Shown in pieces: positions 1 to 7,804 of a DNA stretch of 36,557 bases. Position 1 is the first letter of the stretch; each line of letters starts with the position of its first letter. The DNA is from CAYLNH01 sp964384625 (GTDB lineage: Bacteria > Verrucomicrobiota > Lentisphaeria > JABSQK01): the NCBI GenBank assembly GCA_964384625.1, contig CAYLNH010000037.1, forward strand, positions 1 through 36,557, read 5' to 3'. The notes under the pieces are model-generated. The model searched no databases. It was not told the DNA's origin and saw only the letters and a program-made list of their open reading frames with translations. The position numbers and the translations under genes are program-made.

Positions 1-30
1 TCCAACTCCCAGGCAGACGCTTGCAATTCC

Positions 31-214
31 CAAAAAGTCCCCGTCCCTTATCTCCCCTGTCAAAAAGTCCCCGTCCCTTATCTCCTCCTCTGTCAAAAAG
101 TCCCCGTCCCTTATCTCCCCCTTCCTCAAAAAGTCCCCGTCCCTTATCTCCCCTGTCAAAAAGTCCCCGTCCCTTATCTCCCCCCCTGTCAAAAAGTCCC
201 CGTCCCTTATCTCC
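31..214. repeat. Six-copy tandem repeat, 25-bp core
   Basis: Six copies of a core that begins CAAAAAGTCCCCGTCC and ends CTTATCTCC start at 31, 61, 94, 127, 157 and 190. Spacers are short and pyrimidine-rich (about 5-8 bp, often CCTGT), so the period is 30-33 bp. The core looks identical in all copies. On the other strand it reads as a G-rich tract followed by CTTTTTG. Units and spacers are too short and too regular in base composition for a CRISPR array. From memory, similar G/C-rich units recur between genes in many environmental bacterial genomes; that is recollection, not a search. The rest of 1-309 holds no gene that I can support. Confidence 0.9.
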
Positions 215-309
215 CCCTTCGTGCCGAACTCGAACAGTACGACGCGATATCGTTTTCGACGGGCGGATCGTCTGCTGCAGCGGCCAAGGAGATAAAGTCG
301 TGAAAAGGG

Positions 310-1692
310 CTACGAGTCCGCGGGCGTCAGCTTCCACTGCTTCATTTTGCGCCAGACCGTGGTACGGTCGACGCCCAGTCGCCGGGCCGTTTCGGAACGG
401 TTCCAGCCGGTCTGGTCGAGGACTTCCAGCAAGGTGGATTTGGTGAGGCGTTTCGGCGCGGCGCGGGTGGCGCGGCGACTGCATTCGAGCCGGCGTTGGC
501 TGCCGCTGCGCAGTTCCGCCGGCAGATCATCGAGTTCGATCCGGGAGCCATGGCAGATGACGAAGGCGTGCTCGAGTGCATTCTCAAGCTCGCGCACATT
601 ACCGGGCCAGCAGTAGTCCACAAAGGAGTGGGCCACTTCCGGCGACACCGTTGTGATTGTCTTGCCTGTGCGCTGATTCAGCTTGGCAATGAACGCTTCG
701 CAGAGCAGCGGGATGTCGTCTTCACGATCGCGTAAGGGCGGCACATTGATGGCGAACACGCGAACGCGGTAGAAGAAGTCCTCACGGAACTCACCAGCTG
801 CTACGCATTGTTTGAGATCACGGTGGGTCGCCGTGATGAAACGGACATTGGCATGCCGCGGCGTCGATTCGCCGACGCGTTCGTACTCGTGCTCCTGCAG
901 TACGCGAAGCAGTTTAAGCTGGATCATTGGCGTCAAGTCACCGATTTCGTCGAGGAAAAGCGTACCGCCTTCCGCCATCTCGAGCCGACCGATCTTGTCC
1001 GCCGTCGCGCCGGTGAACGCGCCTTGCACATGGCCGAACAACTCGCTCTCGAGCAGATTCTCCGAAAGCGCGGAGCAGTTGACTTTGACGAACGGTCCCG
1101 AGGCGCGACGGCTGGCATAGTGGATCGCGTCGGCAACGAGTTCCTTGCCGGTACCGGTTTCGCCCGTGACCAACACCGTGGCATCCGACCTGGCGGCCAG
1201 GTGTATGCGTTCATAGACGGCCTGCATGGCGGGGCTGGCGCCGACCAGCCGGCCAAAGCTTTGCTGGGCCTGGTGGCCGCGGTCGGTCAATACCAGGTCC
1301 TGCAGCCGTCGCAGCGGCCGGAGGTCGGTTAAGGTTGTAACCACGCCGACCGGTACATCCCGGTCATCCGTCAGCACCCGGGCATTCTTGAATACCGGGA
1401 TCTGCTGGCTGTCGCGCGTGCGCAGGCGGCATTCGACGCGGCGCACGGCAGGCTTGCCGCCCACATGCTTGAGGATGGCGCAATCGGATTGCGGTTCGGA
1501 ACTGCAACCATCCGCGGCAACAACTTGAAGCAGGCCGGAAGCGGATTTGCCGATCATCTCTGCCGCTCGCCAGCCGGTCATCTCTTCCATCGCCTGATTC
1601 CACAACACGATTGAGCAGGAATCGTCCAGCACAAAGACGCCTTCCGCCATAGTGTTCATGACGTTGGCGAGACTGATGTTCTTGTTCAGCAT
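310..1692 (-). CDS. Sigma-54-dependent activator, PAS-AAA+-Fis (OrpR-like)
   Basis: This 460-aa protein has the full bacterial enhancer-binding layout. A PAS domain spans about residues 10-130. The AAA+ domain spans about 147-390, with Walker A GETGTGKE (177-184), the sigma-54 contact loop GAFTGA (224-229), Walker B GGTLFLDEIGDL (242-253) and an arginine-finger region FREDFFYRV (302-310). A Fis-type helix-turn-helix lies at about 417-454. It would hydrolyse ATP to open sigma-54 promoters. The PAS domain has four cysteines (26, 63, 71, 88), and the stretch from C63 to C88 resembles loops that hold redox cofactors in related regulators. It lies 27 bp downstream of the reductase gene on the same strand and is probably co-transcribed. 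The nearby ORP-type genes carry sigma-54 promoters, so it is the obvious candidate activator, as OrpR is in Desulfovibrio. Family is certain; the OrpR role is inferred. Confidence 0.93.
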   Translation of the reverse strand: MLNKNISLANVMNTMAEGVFVLDDSCSIVLWNQAMEEMTGWRAAEMIGKSASGLLQVVAADGCSSEPQSDCAILKHVGGKPAVRRVECRLRTRDSQQIPVFKNARVLTDDRDVPVGVVTTLTDLRPLRRLQDLVLTDRGHQAQQSFGRLVGASPAMQAVYERIHLAARSDATVLVTGETGTGKELVADAIHYASRRASGPFVKVNCSALSENLLESELFGHVQGAFTGATADKIGRLEMAEGGTLFLDEIGDLTPMIQLKLLRVLQEHEYERVGESTPRHANVRFITATHRDLKQCVAAGEFREDFFYRVRVFAINVPPLRDREDDIPLLCEAFIAKLNQRTGKTITTVSPEVAHSFVDYCWPGNVRELENALEHAFVICHGSRIELDDLPAELRSGSQRRLECSRRATRAAPKRLTKSTLLEVLDQTGWNRSETARRLGVDRTTVWRKMKQWKLTPADS

Positions 1693-1719
1693 TACAGGCG
1701 GCGCCGGTGATTGGCGGCG

Positions 1720-3414
1720 CTATTTCTCGCGGGCAAACGGCCAGGCCATGATGCCGCCTTCCATGACCTTCACGTTGGTCCAGCCGTTCGCGGCCAACAG
1801 GCCGGCGGCTTCGTAGCCGCGCAGGGAGATCTTGCAGAAACAGATGATCTCCTTCGACTTGTCCGTCGGCAGTTCATCCAGGCGGCCGCGCAAGGCGCCG
1901 AGCGGCATCAGCACCTCACCGATGCCCAGACGCATCTGCTCATATTCCGCGGGGCCGCGGTTGTCGAGGATCAGGACATCGTCGCCGTTGTCCACTTTCG
2001 CTTTCACTTCCTGCGCCGAGAGCCCGACCATGCGGCCGGTCATCTTGTTTTCCAGGACGTGGGCGGCGGTGATCAGGTTGTCGACGGCCGGCGAGAACGG
2101 CGGGGCATAAGGCAAATCGGCAACTGTAAGATCCATTACCGCGAGCTTGCCGGTCAGGGCCATGGCCGCCGCCGCGATGCGCTTGCTGACGTCACCGGGG
2201 CCGATGCACTGACAGCCGAGGAGCCGGCCGGACCGGCTGTCGGCCACCAGTTTGGTGACGACCAGTTTGCCGCCCATGAAGCCGGGCTTGTCGGGGGCGG
2301 CGTGGACGACACTGACAACGTCATAGCCGAGGGCGCGGGCGCTCTTCTCCGAGAGCCCGGTGGTGCCGGCGACATAGTCGAAGACTTTGCAGACGCCGGT
2401 CTGGATGGTGCCGGGGAACTTGACCGAGTTGCCGTTGACCAGGTTCTGGGCGGCGACACGGCCCTCGAGATTTGCCAGGTCGCCGTATGGGGCATGCACC
2501 TTCGCGCCGCTGATCAGGTGCGGCAGCTCAACGCAGTCGCCGGCCGCGTAGATGTCCGGGTCGGAGGTCTGCATGAATTCGTTGACGGCGATCCCGGCGG
2601 CGCCGATGTCCAGGCCGGCGGTTTTCGCGAGGGCGACGTTCGGGCGGACCCCGGTGGCGATGACTGCCAGTTCACAGTCGAGTTCGGTGCCGTTTTTGAG
2701 TTTGACGCCGGTCAGTTTGCCGTCGGTCCCGAGGAATTCCGCCACCGGGTTTTCGGTGATTACCAGGGCGCCTTTGGCTTTCATATGGTTCTGGATCAGC
2801 GCGGCCATTTCCCAGTCGAGGAACGGCAGCAACTGCGGCAACATCTCGATGACGGTGATCTCGATGCCGGCGAGGTTCAGGGCTTCGCAGGTTTCGACGC
2901 CGATCAGCCCGCCGCCGACCACCACGGCCTTTTTGACGTTGTGTTCGTCCCGGACCTTTCGCAGATAATCGGCGTCGCGCATCGACTGCAGCGTGGTGAT
3001 GCCGTCGAGATCGGTGCCGGGGAGCGGCGGGACAATGGGGCTGGCGCCGGTAGCCAGGACGAGCTTGTCATATTCGATTTGTGATTCTTCCCCGGACTCC
3101 AGATCACGGCAGGTCACGGTTTTCGCCCGGCGATCAATCGCGGTTGCCTCGGTCAGGGTCCGGGCTTTGATGCCCTTGGCTTTCATGAAGAAACCCGGGT
3201 CCCGAACCACGCCCGTCGGCGTGCACAGCAGTTGATTGCGATCGTCGAAAAAACCGCCGACATAATAGGGATAGCCGCAGGACGCCATAGACAGATCCGG
3301 GCCTTTCTGGATGATGGTGACTTCGGCGTGCTGGTCCAGGCGGCGGGCTTTGGCGGCGGCTTTCGGGCCGGCGGCAGAGCCGCCGATGACGACGATCCGG
3401 CGTTTCTTGCTCAC
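1720..3414 (-). CDS. CoA-disulfide/persulfide reductase-like FAD oxidoreductase with rhodanese domain
   Basis: The product is 564 aa if it starts at the GTG at 3414, which has an AAAGGA ribosome site eight bases upstream; an in-frame ATG further upstream lacks one. Residues 8-20 form the FAD-binding Rossmann motif. C46 in SCGYPYY matches the single active cysteine of CoA-disulfide reductases. A second nucleotide-binding motif (VVVGGGLIGVE) is central, followed by a dimerisation domain. The last 100 residues are a rhodanese domain with C527 at the head of the loop CKISLRG. Relatives reduce CoA disulfide, CoA persulfide or polysulfide with NAD(P)H in the cytoplasm. An ArsR regulator lies upstream and the sigma-54 activator downstream on the same strand, which suggests a sulfur or redox-stress operon. 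The exact substrate cannot be read from the sequence. Confidence 0.9.
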   Translation of the reverse strand: MSKKRRIVVIGGSAAGPKAAAKARRLDQHAEVTIIQKGPDLSMASCGYPYYVGGFFDDRNQLLCTPTGVVRDPGFFMKAKGIKARTLTEATAIDRRAKTVTCRDLESGEESQIEYDKLVLATGASPIVPPLPGTDLDGITTLQSMRDADYLRKVRDEHNVKKAVVVGGGLIGVETCEALNLAGIEITVIEMLPQLLPFLDWEMAALIQNHMKAKGALVITENPVAEFLGTDGKLTGVKLKNGTELDCELAVIATGVRPNVALAKTAGLDIGAAGIAVNEFMQTSDPDIYAAGDCVELPHLISGAKVHAPYGDLANLEGRVAAQNLVNGNSVKFPGTIQTGVCKVFDYVAGTTGLSEKSARALGYDVVSVVHAAPDKPGFMGGKLVVTKLVADSRSGRLLGCQCIGPGDVSKRIAAAAMALTGKLAVMDLTVADLPYAPPFSPAVDNLITAAHVLENKMTGRMVGLSAQEVKAKVDNGDDVLILDNRGPAEYEQMRLGIGEVLMPLGALRGRLDELPTDKSKEIICFCKISLRGYEAAGLLAANGWTNVKVMEGGIMAWPFAREK

Positions 3415-3536
3415 GTGACGATTCCTTTTCGTTGAGCTTTCAGGATTTGATCTTCTGACGTTGTCCGGCGGCATGGGATCACGAACAGCGACCTGTCGAC
3501 CGAGGTGGAACGGCAGGTGCGGACAGTCGCCCCGGT

Positions 3537-3833
3537 TCAGTCAACCTTGAGAACCTGCCGCAGGTGGATGCGGAGGCATTCGAACAACTGCAGAAAGTCG
3601 CGCGTTCGCAATGAGCAGTACTTTGTTGTGCCTTCTTTACGGCACTGGATGAGTCCCTGATTCTGCAGGGTCTTGAGTTGCGTGGACATGGTTGACTGAC
3701 TGCAGTCGAGCGCCTCGTATAGCTCGGTCACACTCATTTCGCCGTCAGCCAGGAGTTCAATCACGCCAAGCCGAACGGGATGTGCCATCGCTTTGAGCAC
3801 TTGGGCGGCCACTTCGCGTTGTTCGCGGTCCAT
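3537..3833 (-). CDS. ArsR/SmtB-family transcriptional repressor
   Basis: This is a 98-aa winged-helix protein of typical ArsR length. Residues 10-30 carry the usual KAMAHPVRLGVIELL helix, and the recognition helix is around SQSTMSTQLKTL (45-56). There are four cysteines (44, 64, 73, 86). C44 stands at the start of the recognition helix, so sensing of a metal or a reactive sulfur species is possible. The start ATG has AAGGAG four bases upstream. It is divergent from the PEP-synthase-like gene and 122 bp upstream of the reductase gene. The shared upstream region has a sigma-70-like promoter for this gene and three AATATT repeats that could be its operator. Family is secure; the ligand is unknown. 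Confidence 0.92.
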   Translation of the reverse strand: MDREQREVAAQVLKAMAHPVRLGVIELLADGEMSVTELYEALDCSQSTMSTQLKTLQNQGLIQCRKEGTTKYCSLRTRDFLQLFECLRIHLRQVLKVD

Positions 3834-3853
3834 GGATCTCCTTGGGATTCGCA

Positions 3854-3881
3854 GTTATAGTACCGGGCAAGTTATCTGCAA
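3854..3881 (-). promoter_or_regulatory. Putative sigma-70 promoter of the arsR-like gene
   Basis: On the minus strand TTGCAG (3881-3876) and TATAAC (3859-3854) are separated by 16 bases. They lie about 20 bp upstream of the AAGGAG ribosome site of the ArsR gene. The match is good but rests on inspection only. Confidence 0.5.
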
Positions 3882-3910
3882 TTCGCAATATTTCAATATT
3901 TCAATATTAT
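3882..3910 (+). promoter_or_regulatory. Putative promoter with three AATATT operator repeats
   Basis: AATATT occurs three times with an exact 8-bp period (3887-3892, 3895-3900, 3903-3908). The repeats fall between a weak -35 TTCGCA (3882-3887) and a -10 TATTAT (3905-3910) with a 17-bp spacer. The A/T block stands out in GC-rich DNA and is a plausible ArsR operator, since ArsR-family sites are usually AT-rich dyads. Transcription from this -10 would start at about 3917, the first base of the next ATG, so the mRNA could be leaderless. A weaker alternative is a sigma-54-like GG-N10-GC element at 3865-3880. Confidence 0.45.
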
Positions 3911-3916
3911 TATATT

Positions 3917-6493
3917 ATGGCGACGAGTGTGATGGATACGGATCGTTCCTTGAGTACGGGCTATATCAGTTTGGACGGGGTTTTGCACGGTCTTCTGCCG
4001 GGAGACAATCTGGTCTGGCGCTGTGACCGGCTGGAGGACCTGCGCCCCTATATCAGCACGTTTATTGCGCGCGGCATACGGGAAGATCGCGAGGTGATCT
4101 ATTTCCGCTTCGCGGACCATGCGCCGTTCGTGGCTTCGGACGAAGCGGGTGTGAGGACGATAAAGCTTGATCCGGCGTCGGGTTTCGAACCGTTTGTGAC
4201 GGCGATTCAGGAAGTCGTCGTCGGCGGCAGCCGGGATTGTGTGTATGTCTTTGACTGCCTCTCCGAGCTGGTTGCCGACTGGTTCAGTGATCGCATGTTG
4301 GGCAACTTTTTCATGTTGACCTGTCCCTATGTTCTGGATCACGGCGGGGCGGCGTATTTCGCCCTGATTCGGGATCACCATTCTTTTCACGCGACCGACC
4401 CGATTCGCCAGACCACGCAGATCTTGTTGGATGTTTATTTGTATGAGGGGCAATACTACGTTCGTCCGGCAAAGGTACAGGATCGCTATTCCCGGACGAT
4501 GTGTACACTTCACGTCCACCGCGGGGAGACGTTTGTGCCGGTGCCGCGCAGTGCCGAAGCCGCCCGCGTCTTTTCCGGGAGTGCGTGGCAGCGGTCATTG
4601 GCGCATCGCCTCGGATTCTGGAGCAAAACGTTTGCCGAAGCGGAAGAGCTGCTGATCGAGGCGTCTGCCGGCGATGTCCCGGCGGCCGCGACAGAGGCGG
4701 TTGCCGATCAACTGCGTCGCATGCTGATCGCCCGCCGCGGGCCGGTTCTGGAACTGGCCCGAAAGTACCTGAGGCTGGCCGAACTTGTTGGCATCCGCCG
4801 ACGCATGATCGGGACGGGACTGATTGGCGGGAAATCTGTGGGGCTCGTCATTGCACATGCCGTGCTGCGGCAGCACGAACGCGATTGGGATGAACTGCTG
4901 GAACCCGCGGACGCCTTCTTCATCGGCGCGGATGTCTTCTATACGTTTCTGGTACAGAACGGTCTGTGGTGGCTCAAGCAGCATCAGAAGGACCCGAGAT
5001 CATACCTTGACGGCTTAACTCTGGCCCGTCACCAGATCATGACCGGCCGGTTCCCGGAGTATCTGGTGCGGCAGTTTGAAGACCTCCTTGACTACTATGG
5101 GCAAGTGCCGATTATCGTGCGGTCGAGCAGTTTGCTGGAGGATGATTTTGAGGGCTCGTTTGCCGGCCGGGCCGAGAGCGTCCTGTGTCTGAATCAGGGC
5201 TCCCGGGATCATCGCCGCGAGCAGTTCCTGGATGCCGTCCGCCGGGTGTATGCCAGCAACATGAGCAAAGCGGCGCTGGACTATCGCGCCAGTCGCGGCA
5301 TGCTGGACCGGGATGAGCAGATGGCCATCCTCGTACAGCGGGTTTCAGGTGTGACGGATGGTCGGCTGCAGTTCCCGCATGTTTCGGGTGTGGCGCTTTC
5401 TTTCAATCCTTACGTCTGGGACGAGCGCATTGATCCTGAAGCCGGTGTCGTGCGGCTGGTTGCCGGGTTGGGCTCTCGCGCGGTGGATCGCGATGTCGGC
5501 GATTATGTGCGGCTGGTGGCGCTGAATGCTCCGGAACTCGTTCTGCAGACCGGCGGGGACGCTGAATATCAGCAATATGTCAATGTGCTTGATCTGGACG
5601 TCGAACGCGAAACGGTGGTGGCATTCCCGGACCTGGCTCGGAAAACGTCGCTGCCGCTGGAGTTGATGACGGAGCGGGATGCCGCCCTGGCCCGTTCGGT
5701 CCGCGACATGGGTCTGGACGACATCTGTGCGCGCGTGCTCAGTTTTCGGGGAATCCTGCAGGATACCGCCTTTGTCCCGCGGTTGCGTGAACTCATCCGT
5801 GTCCTGGCGGATGCCTATGGAGCGGCAGTGGATTGTGAGTTCGCCGCGAGTTTCTCCGAGACGGGTTCGTTTGATCTGAACCTGCTGCAGTGTCGGCCGT
5901 TTCTGGCCGAGGCCCTTGGGGCGCTGCAGACCGTCCTGGACAGTCTGGAAGAGGCGAACATCATTCTGCAGTCCATGGGCCCGGTGATCGGCAGAAGTCG
6001 GTCGAGGCCGATGGATTGCGCCATCTTCGTGGTCCCGGAAATCTATGGCACGCTGCCGGTGAAATCGCGCTATGAAGTGGCTCGCGCCGTTGGCGAGCGC
6101 TTGCGTCAAGGCGCTGCCGCCGGCCAGTCGACAATCCTGATCGGTCCCGGACGGTGGGGCACCTCCAGTCCGTCTCTTGGCGTGCCGCTCTCCGTGCCGG
6201 AGGTGTCGCAGGCTGCTGTCGTCTGCGAGTTGGCGGCCATGCACGAAGGGTTGACTCCGGACCTCAGTCTGGGGAGCCATTTCTTCAATCAACTGGTTGA
6301 ATCAAAGGCGCTGTACTGTGCCGTTCATCCATCTCGCGAGGGGCATTGTCTGGATGTCGCCAAACTCTGCAGTGCGGGGGAGGTAACGCCGCTGGGCAAG
6401 CAGGGCGAAGCGGTCCGATGCATTCTGTTCAAACGTCCCGTGTATCTGACGGCGGATACCCGACGGCAACGCGCGGTTCTCCATGTTGTCTGA
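3917..6493 (+). CDS. PEP-synthase-like ATP-grasp protein with degenerate KaiC-like N-terminus
   Basis: The 858-aa product starts at the ATG at 3917; there is no ribosome site, but a promoter fits a leaderless start. ATG 3932 and an upstream TTG at 3842 are alternatives. The first 250 or so residues resemble a KaiC/RecA-type domain (STGYISLDGVLHGLLPGDN), but the P-loop lysine is absent, so ATP binding there is doubtful. The middle carries the pyruvate-phosphate dikinase ATP/pyruvate-binding fold, with LIGGKSVGL, the VRSSSLLEDDFEGSFAGR block and a later DRDEQMAILVQRV. The C-terminal part has the block GPGRWGTSSPSLGVP. I see neither the phospho-histidine swivel domain nor the PEP-binding barrel of true PEP synthase, so it probably phosphorylates or binds something else. 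It is divergent from the ArsR gene. Function is unknown. Confidence 0.85.
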   Translation: MATSVMDTDRSLSTGYISLDGVLHGLLPGDNLVWRCDRLEDLRPYISTFIARGIREDREVIYFRFADHAPFVASDEAGVRTIKLDPASGFEPFVTAIQEVVVGGSRDCVYVFDCLSELVADWFSDRMLGNFFMLTCPYVLDHGGAAYFALIRDHHSFHATDPIRQTTQILLDVYLYEGQYYVRPAKVQDRYSRTMCTLHVHRGETFVPVPRSAEAARVFSGSAWQRSLAHRLGFWSKTFAEAEELLIEASAGDVPAAATEAVADQLRRMLIARRGPVLELARKYLRLAELVGIRRRMIGTGLIGGKSVGLVIAHAVLRQHERDWDELLEPADAFFIGADVFYTFLVQNGLWWLKQHQKDPRSYLDGLTLARHQIMTGRFPEYLVRQFEDLLDYYGQVPIIVRSSSLLEDDFEGSFAGRAESVLCLNQGSRDHRREQFLDAVRRVYASNMSKAALDYRASRGMLDRDEQMAILVQRVSGVTDGRLQFPHVSGVALSFNPYVWDERIDPEAGVVRLVAGLGSRAVDRDVGDYVRLVALNAPELVLQTGGDAEYQQYVNVLDLDVERETVVAFPDLARKTSLPLELMTERDAALARSVRDMGLDDICARVLSFRGILQDTAFVPRLRELIRVLADAYGAAVDCEFAASFSETGSFDLNLLQCRPFLAEALGALQTVLDSLEEANIILQSMGPVIGRSRSRPMDCAIFVVPEIYGTLPVKSRYEVARAVGERLRQGAAAGQSTILIGPGRWGTSSPSLGVPLSVPEVSQAAVVCELAAMHEGLTPDLSLGSHFFNQLVESKALYCAVHPSREGHCLDVAKLCSAGEVTPLGKQGEAVRCILFKRPVYLTADTRRQRAVLHVV

Positions 6494-6520
6494 CACCGCG
6501 GCTCCCGCGGCGGCAATCGG

Positions 6521-6563
6521 GCAGATTGCATGTCTTTCGATGCGTTGATCTTGCAGATTGCAT
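6521..6563. promoter_or_regulatory. Paired activator-binding sites (UAS), 32-bp offset
   Basis: The 11-mer GCAGATTGCAT occurs at 6521-6531 and again at 6553-6563, an offset of 32 bp or about three helical turns. Its core fits the dyad TGCA-N3-TGCA. The pair lies about 50-80 bp upstream of a sigma-54-like promoter. The same word in reverse (TGCAATCTGC) occurs at 13721-13730 in the ORP-type intergenic region, also as part of a 32-bp-offset pair. Confidence 0.65.
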
Positions 6564-6596
6564 TGCCTCGGACGGGCGTTGTGCCGGCGGTGTGTG

Positions 6597-6612
6597 TGGC
6601 ATCGATGATGCT
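6597..6612 (+). promoter_or_regulatory. Putative sigma-54 promoter of the 6667-8885 operon
   Basis: TGGCATCGATGATGCT fits TGGCAC-N5-TTGCW with two mismatches and keeps the required GG-N10-GC spacing. It lies 54 bp upstream of the first ATG. The TGGCAT form is shared with the other strong candidate at 13840. Confidence 0.6.
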
Positions 6613-6666
6613 CTCTATGTCAGCGTGTTTTTGGTAAGCAATACTCAGCCGCAAGGAGGTCTTTCG

Positions 6667-6993
6667 ATGCGGGATTCCACCCCCTGTTGTCCACTTCCGA
6701 TCGAGTCGACCATCGACATGTACTTCATGGAGCATCGGGCCAAGCTTCTTGATGTTGCCGCCTTTCTGGATCGTCTGGATCGCTGTGCGGGCAAGTCGGC
6801 GGAAACGGATTTTCGTCTTCGCGCGCTGAATCAGGCGATCGCCGTTCTGGGTGACGGCAAGCCCGGCCGGACCTCACGAATTCTGACGTTGCTCAGCGAT
6901 CCAACCGTGGATTTGATCGCGTCGGCTGCCGGCATGAAGGGCGCGACCGGTGCCTGGCCGGGACGGGACGGTGATGCGGAGGTGACGGTATGA
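6667..6993 (+). CDS. Conserved-looking 108-aa protein, unknown function
   Basis: The ATG at 6667 follows a near-ideal AAGGAGGT ribosome site, which fixes the start. The product is soluble, with no signal peptide or membrane segment, and its middle (about residues 20-75) looks helical. I do not recognise a domain. Its stop overlaps the start of the EboB-like gene in an ATGA arrangement, so the two are translationally coupled. It is the first gene after the sigma-54-like promoter at 6597 and should share its regulation. Confidence 0.8.
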   Translation: MRDSTPCCPLPIESTIDMYFMEHRAKLLDVAAFLDRLDRCAGKSAETDFRLRALNQAIAVLGDGKPGRTSRILTLLSDPTVDLIASAAGMKGATGAWPGRDGDAEVTV

Positions 6994-7802
6994 AGTGGAT
7001 GGATCCACATATTCACATGGGGTCACGAACGACCGACGATTATGAACGGATGGCGTTGGCCGGTTGCGCGGCGGTGACGGAGCCGGCCTTCTGGCCGGCG
7101 TTCGACCGGAAGACCACGATGGGGTTTCGCGACTATTTCGAACAACTGACGACGGTGGAACCGGCCCGGGCGGCGCGTTATGGAATTCAGCATTTCTGTT
7201 GGTTGTGCATTAACCCGAAAGAAGCCGAGGACGTTGTGCTCGGTCATGAAGTCGTGGCGATGATCCCGGAGTTTCTGGACCGGCCGACGGTGCTTGGTCT
7301 GGGTGAAATCGGCTTGAACAAGAACAGCCGCAATGAAATGCAGGTTTTGGAGGAACACGTCGAGCTGGCCGTTGCGAAGGATGTCCTGATTCTGGTGCAT
7401 ACGCCGCACCTGGAAGACAAGCTGAAGGGCACGCGGCTGATTATCGATTTACTGCAGAGCCACTCGGGGGTCAAGCCCGAACGGGTCATCATCGACCACT
7501 GTGAAGAGCACACGGTTCGTTTGCCGCTGGATGCCGGCATGTGGGCGGGGTTGACTCTGTATCCGGATACGAAGTGCACTCCCCAGCGCGCGGTGGACAT
7601 TCTTGAGATGTACGGCACCAGCAGAATCTGGATCAACTCGGCGGCTGACTGGGGTGTGAGCGATCCATTGGCGGTGCCGAAGACGCTGTCCGAAATGCGT
7701 CGCCGCGGCCATGGTTTTGAGACAATTGCTGAAGTTGCCTGGGGCACACCGGTGACGTTTTTGTCGCAGAGTCCCCGCTTTCGAATTGAGGAAGGAGACT
7801 GA
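6990..7802 (+). CDS. TatD-family metal-dependent hydrolase, EboB-like
   Basis: This 270-aa TIM-barrel hydrolase shows the TatD metal ligands: DPHIH (H7, H9), GEIGL (E106), VHTPH (H137), IDH (H170) and NSAADWGVSDP (D220). The opening MKWMDPHIHM and the block around D220 strongly recall EboB of the ebo cluster, whose members act on prenylated polyols carried to the periplasm in other bacteria. No other ebo gene is visible here, so the biochemical role may differ. The family usually hydrolyses phosphoester or amide bonds in the cytoplasm. The start ATG overlaps the previous stop and has GGAGGT six bases upstream. A 49-aa membrane protein follows after 2 bp. Confidence 0.88.
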   Translation: MKWMDPHIHMGSRTTDDYERMALAGCAAVTEPAFWPAFDRKTTMGFRDYFEQLTTVEPARAARYGIQHFCWLCINPKEAEDVVLGHEVVAMIPEFLDRPTVLGLGEIGLNKNSRNEMQVLEEHVELAVAKDVLILVHTPHLEDKLKGTRLIIDLLQSHSGVKPERVIIDHCEEHTVRLPLDAGMWAGLTLYPDTKCTPQRAVDILEMYGTSRIWINSAADWGVSDPLAVPKTLSEMRRRGHGFETIAEVAWGTPVTFLSQSPRFRIEEGD

Positions 7803-7804
7803 TT

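Noticed and set aside
31..214. CRISPR array
   Set aside because: Spacers are only 5-8 bp, repetitive and pyrimidine-rich, and there are no cas genes.
21..446. A 141-codon Ser/Pro-rich open frame at the left edge
   Set aside because: It is only the translation of the 30-33 bp tandem repeat and runs antisense into the sigma-54 activator gene.
1711..3084. Long plus-strand frame of 457 codons
   Set aside because: It is antisense to the reductase gene, which has all expected motifs, and its composition is that of a shadow frame.
3865..3880. Sigma-54-like element GGGCAAGTTATCTGCA before the PEP-synthase-like gene
   Set aside because: It keeps GG-N10-GC but has three mismatches and overlaps a better sigma-70 promoter for the ArsR gene; there is no clear 32-bp-offset pair of activator sites.
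3842..3916. TTG start 25 codons upstream for the PEP-synthase-like gene
   Set aside because: It lies across the promoter/operator region and has no good ribosome site; the added residues look non-coding.
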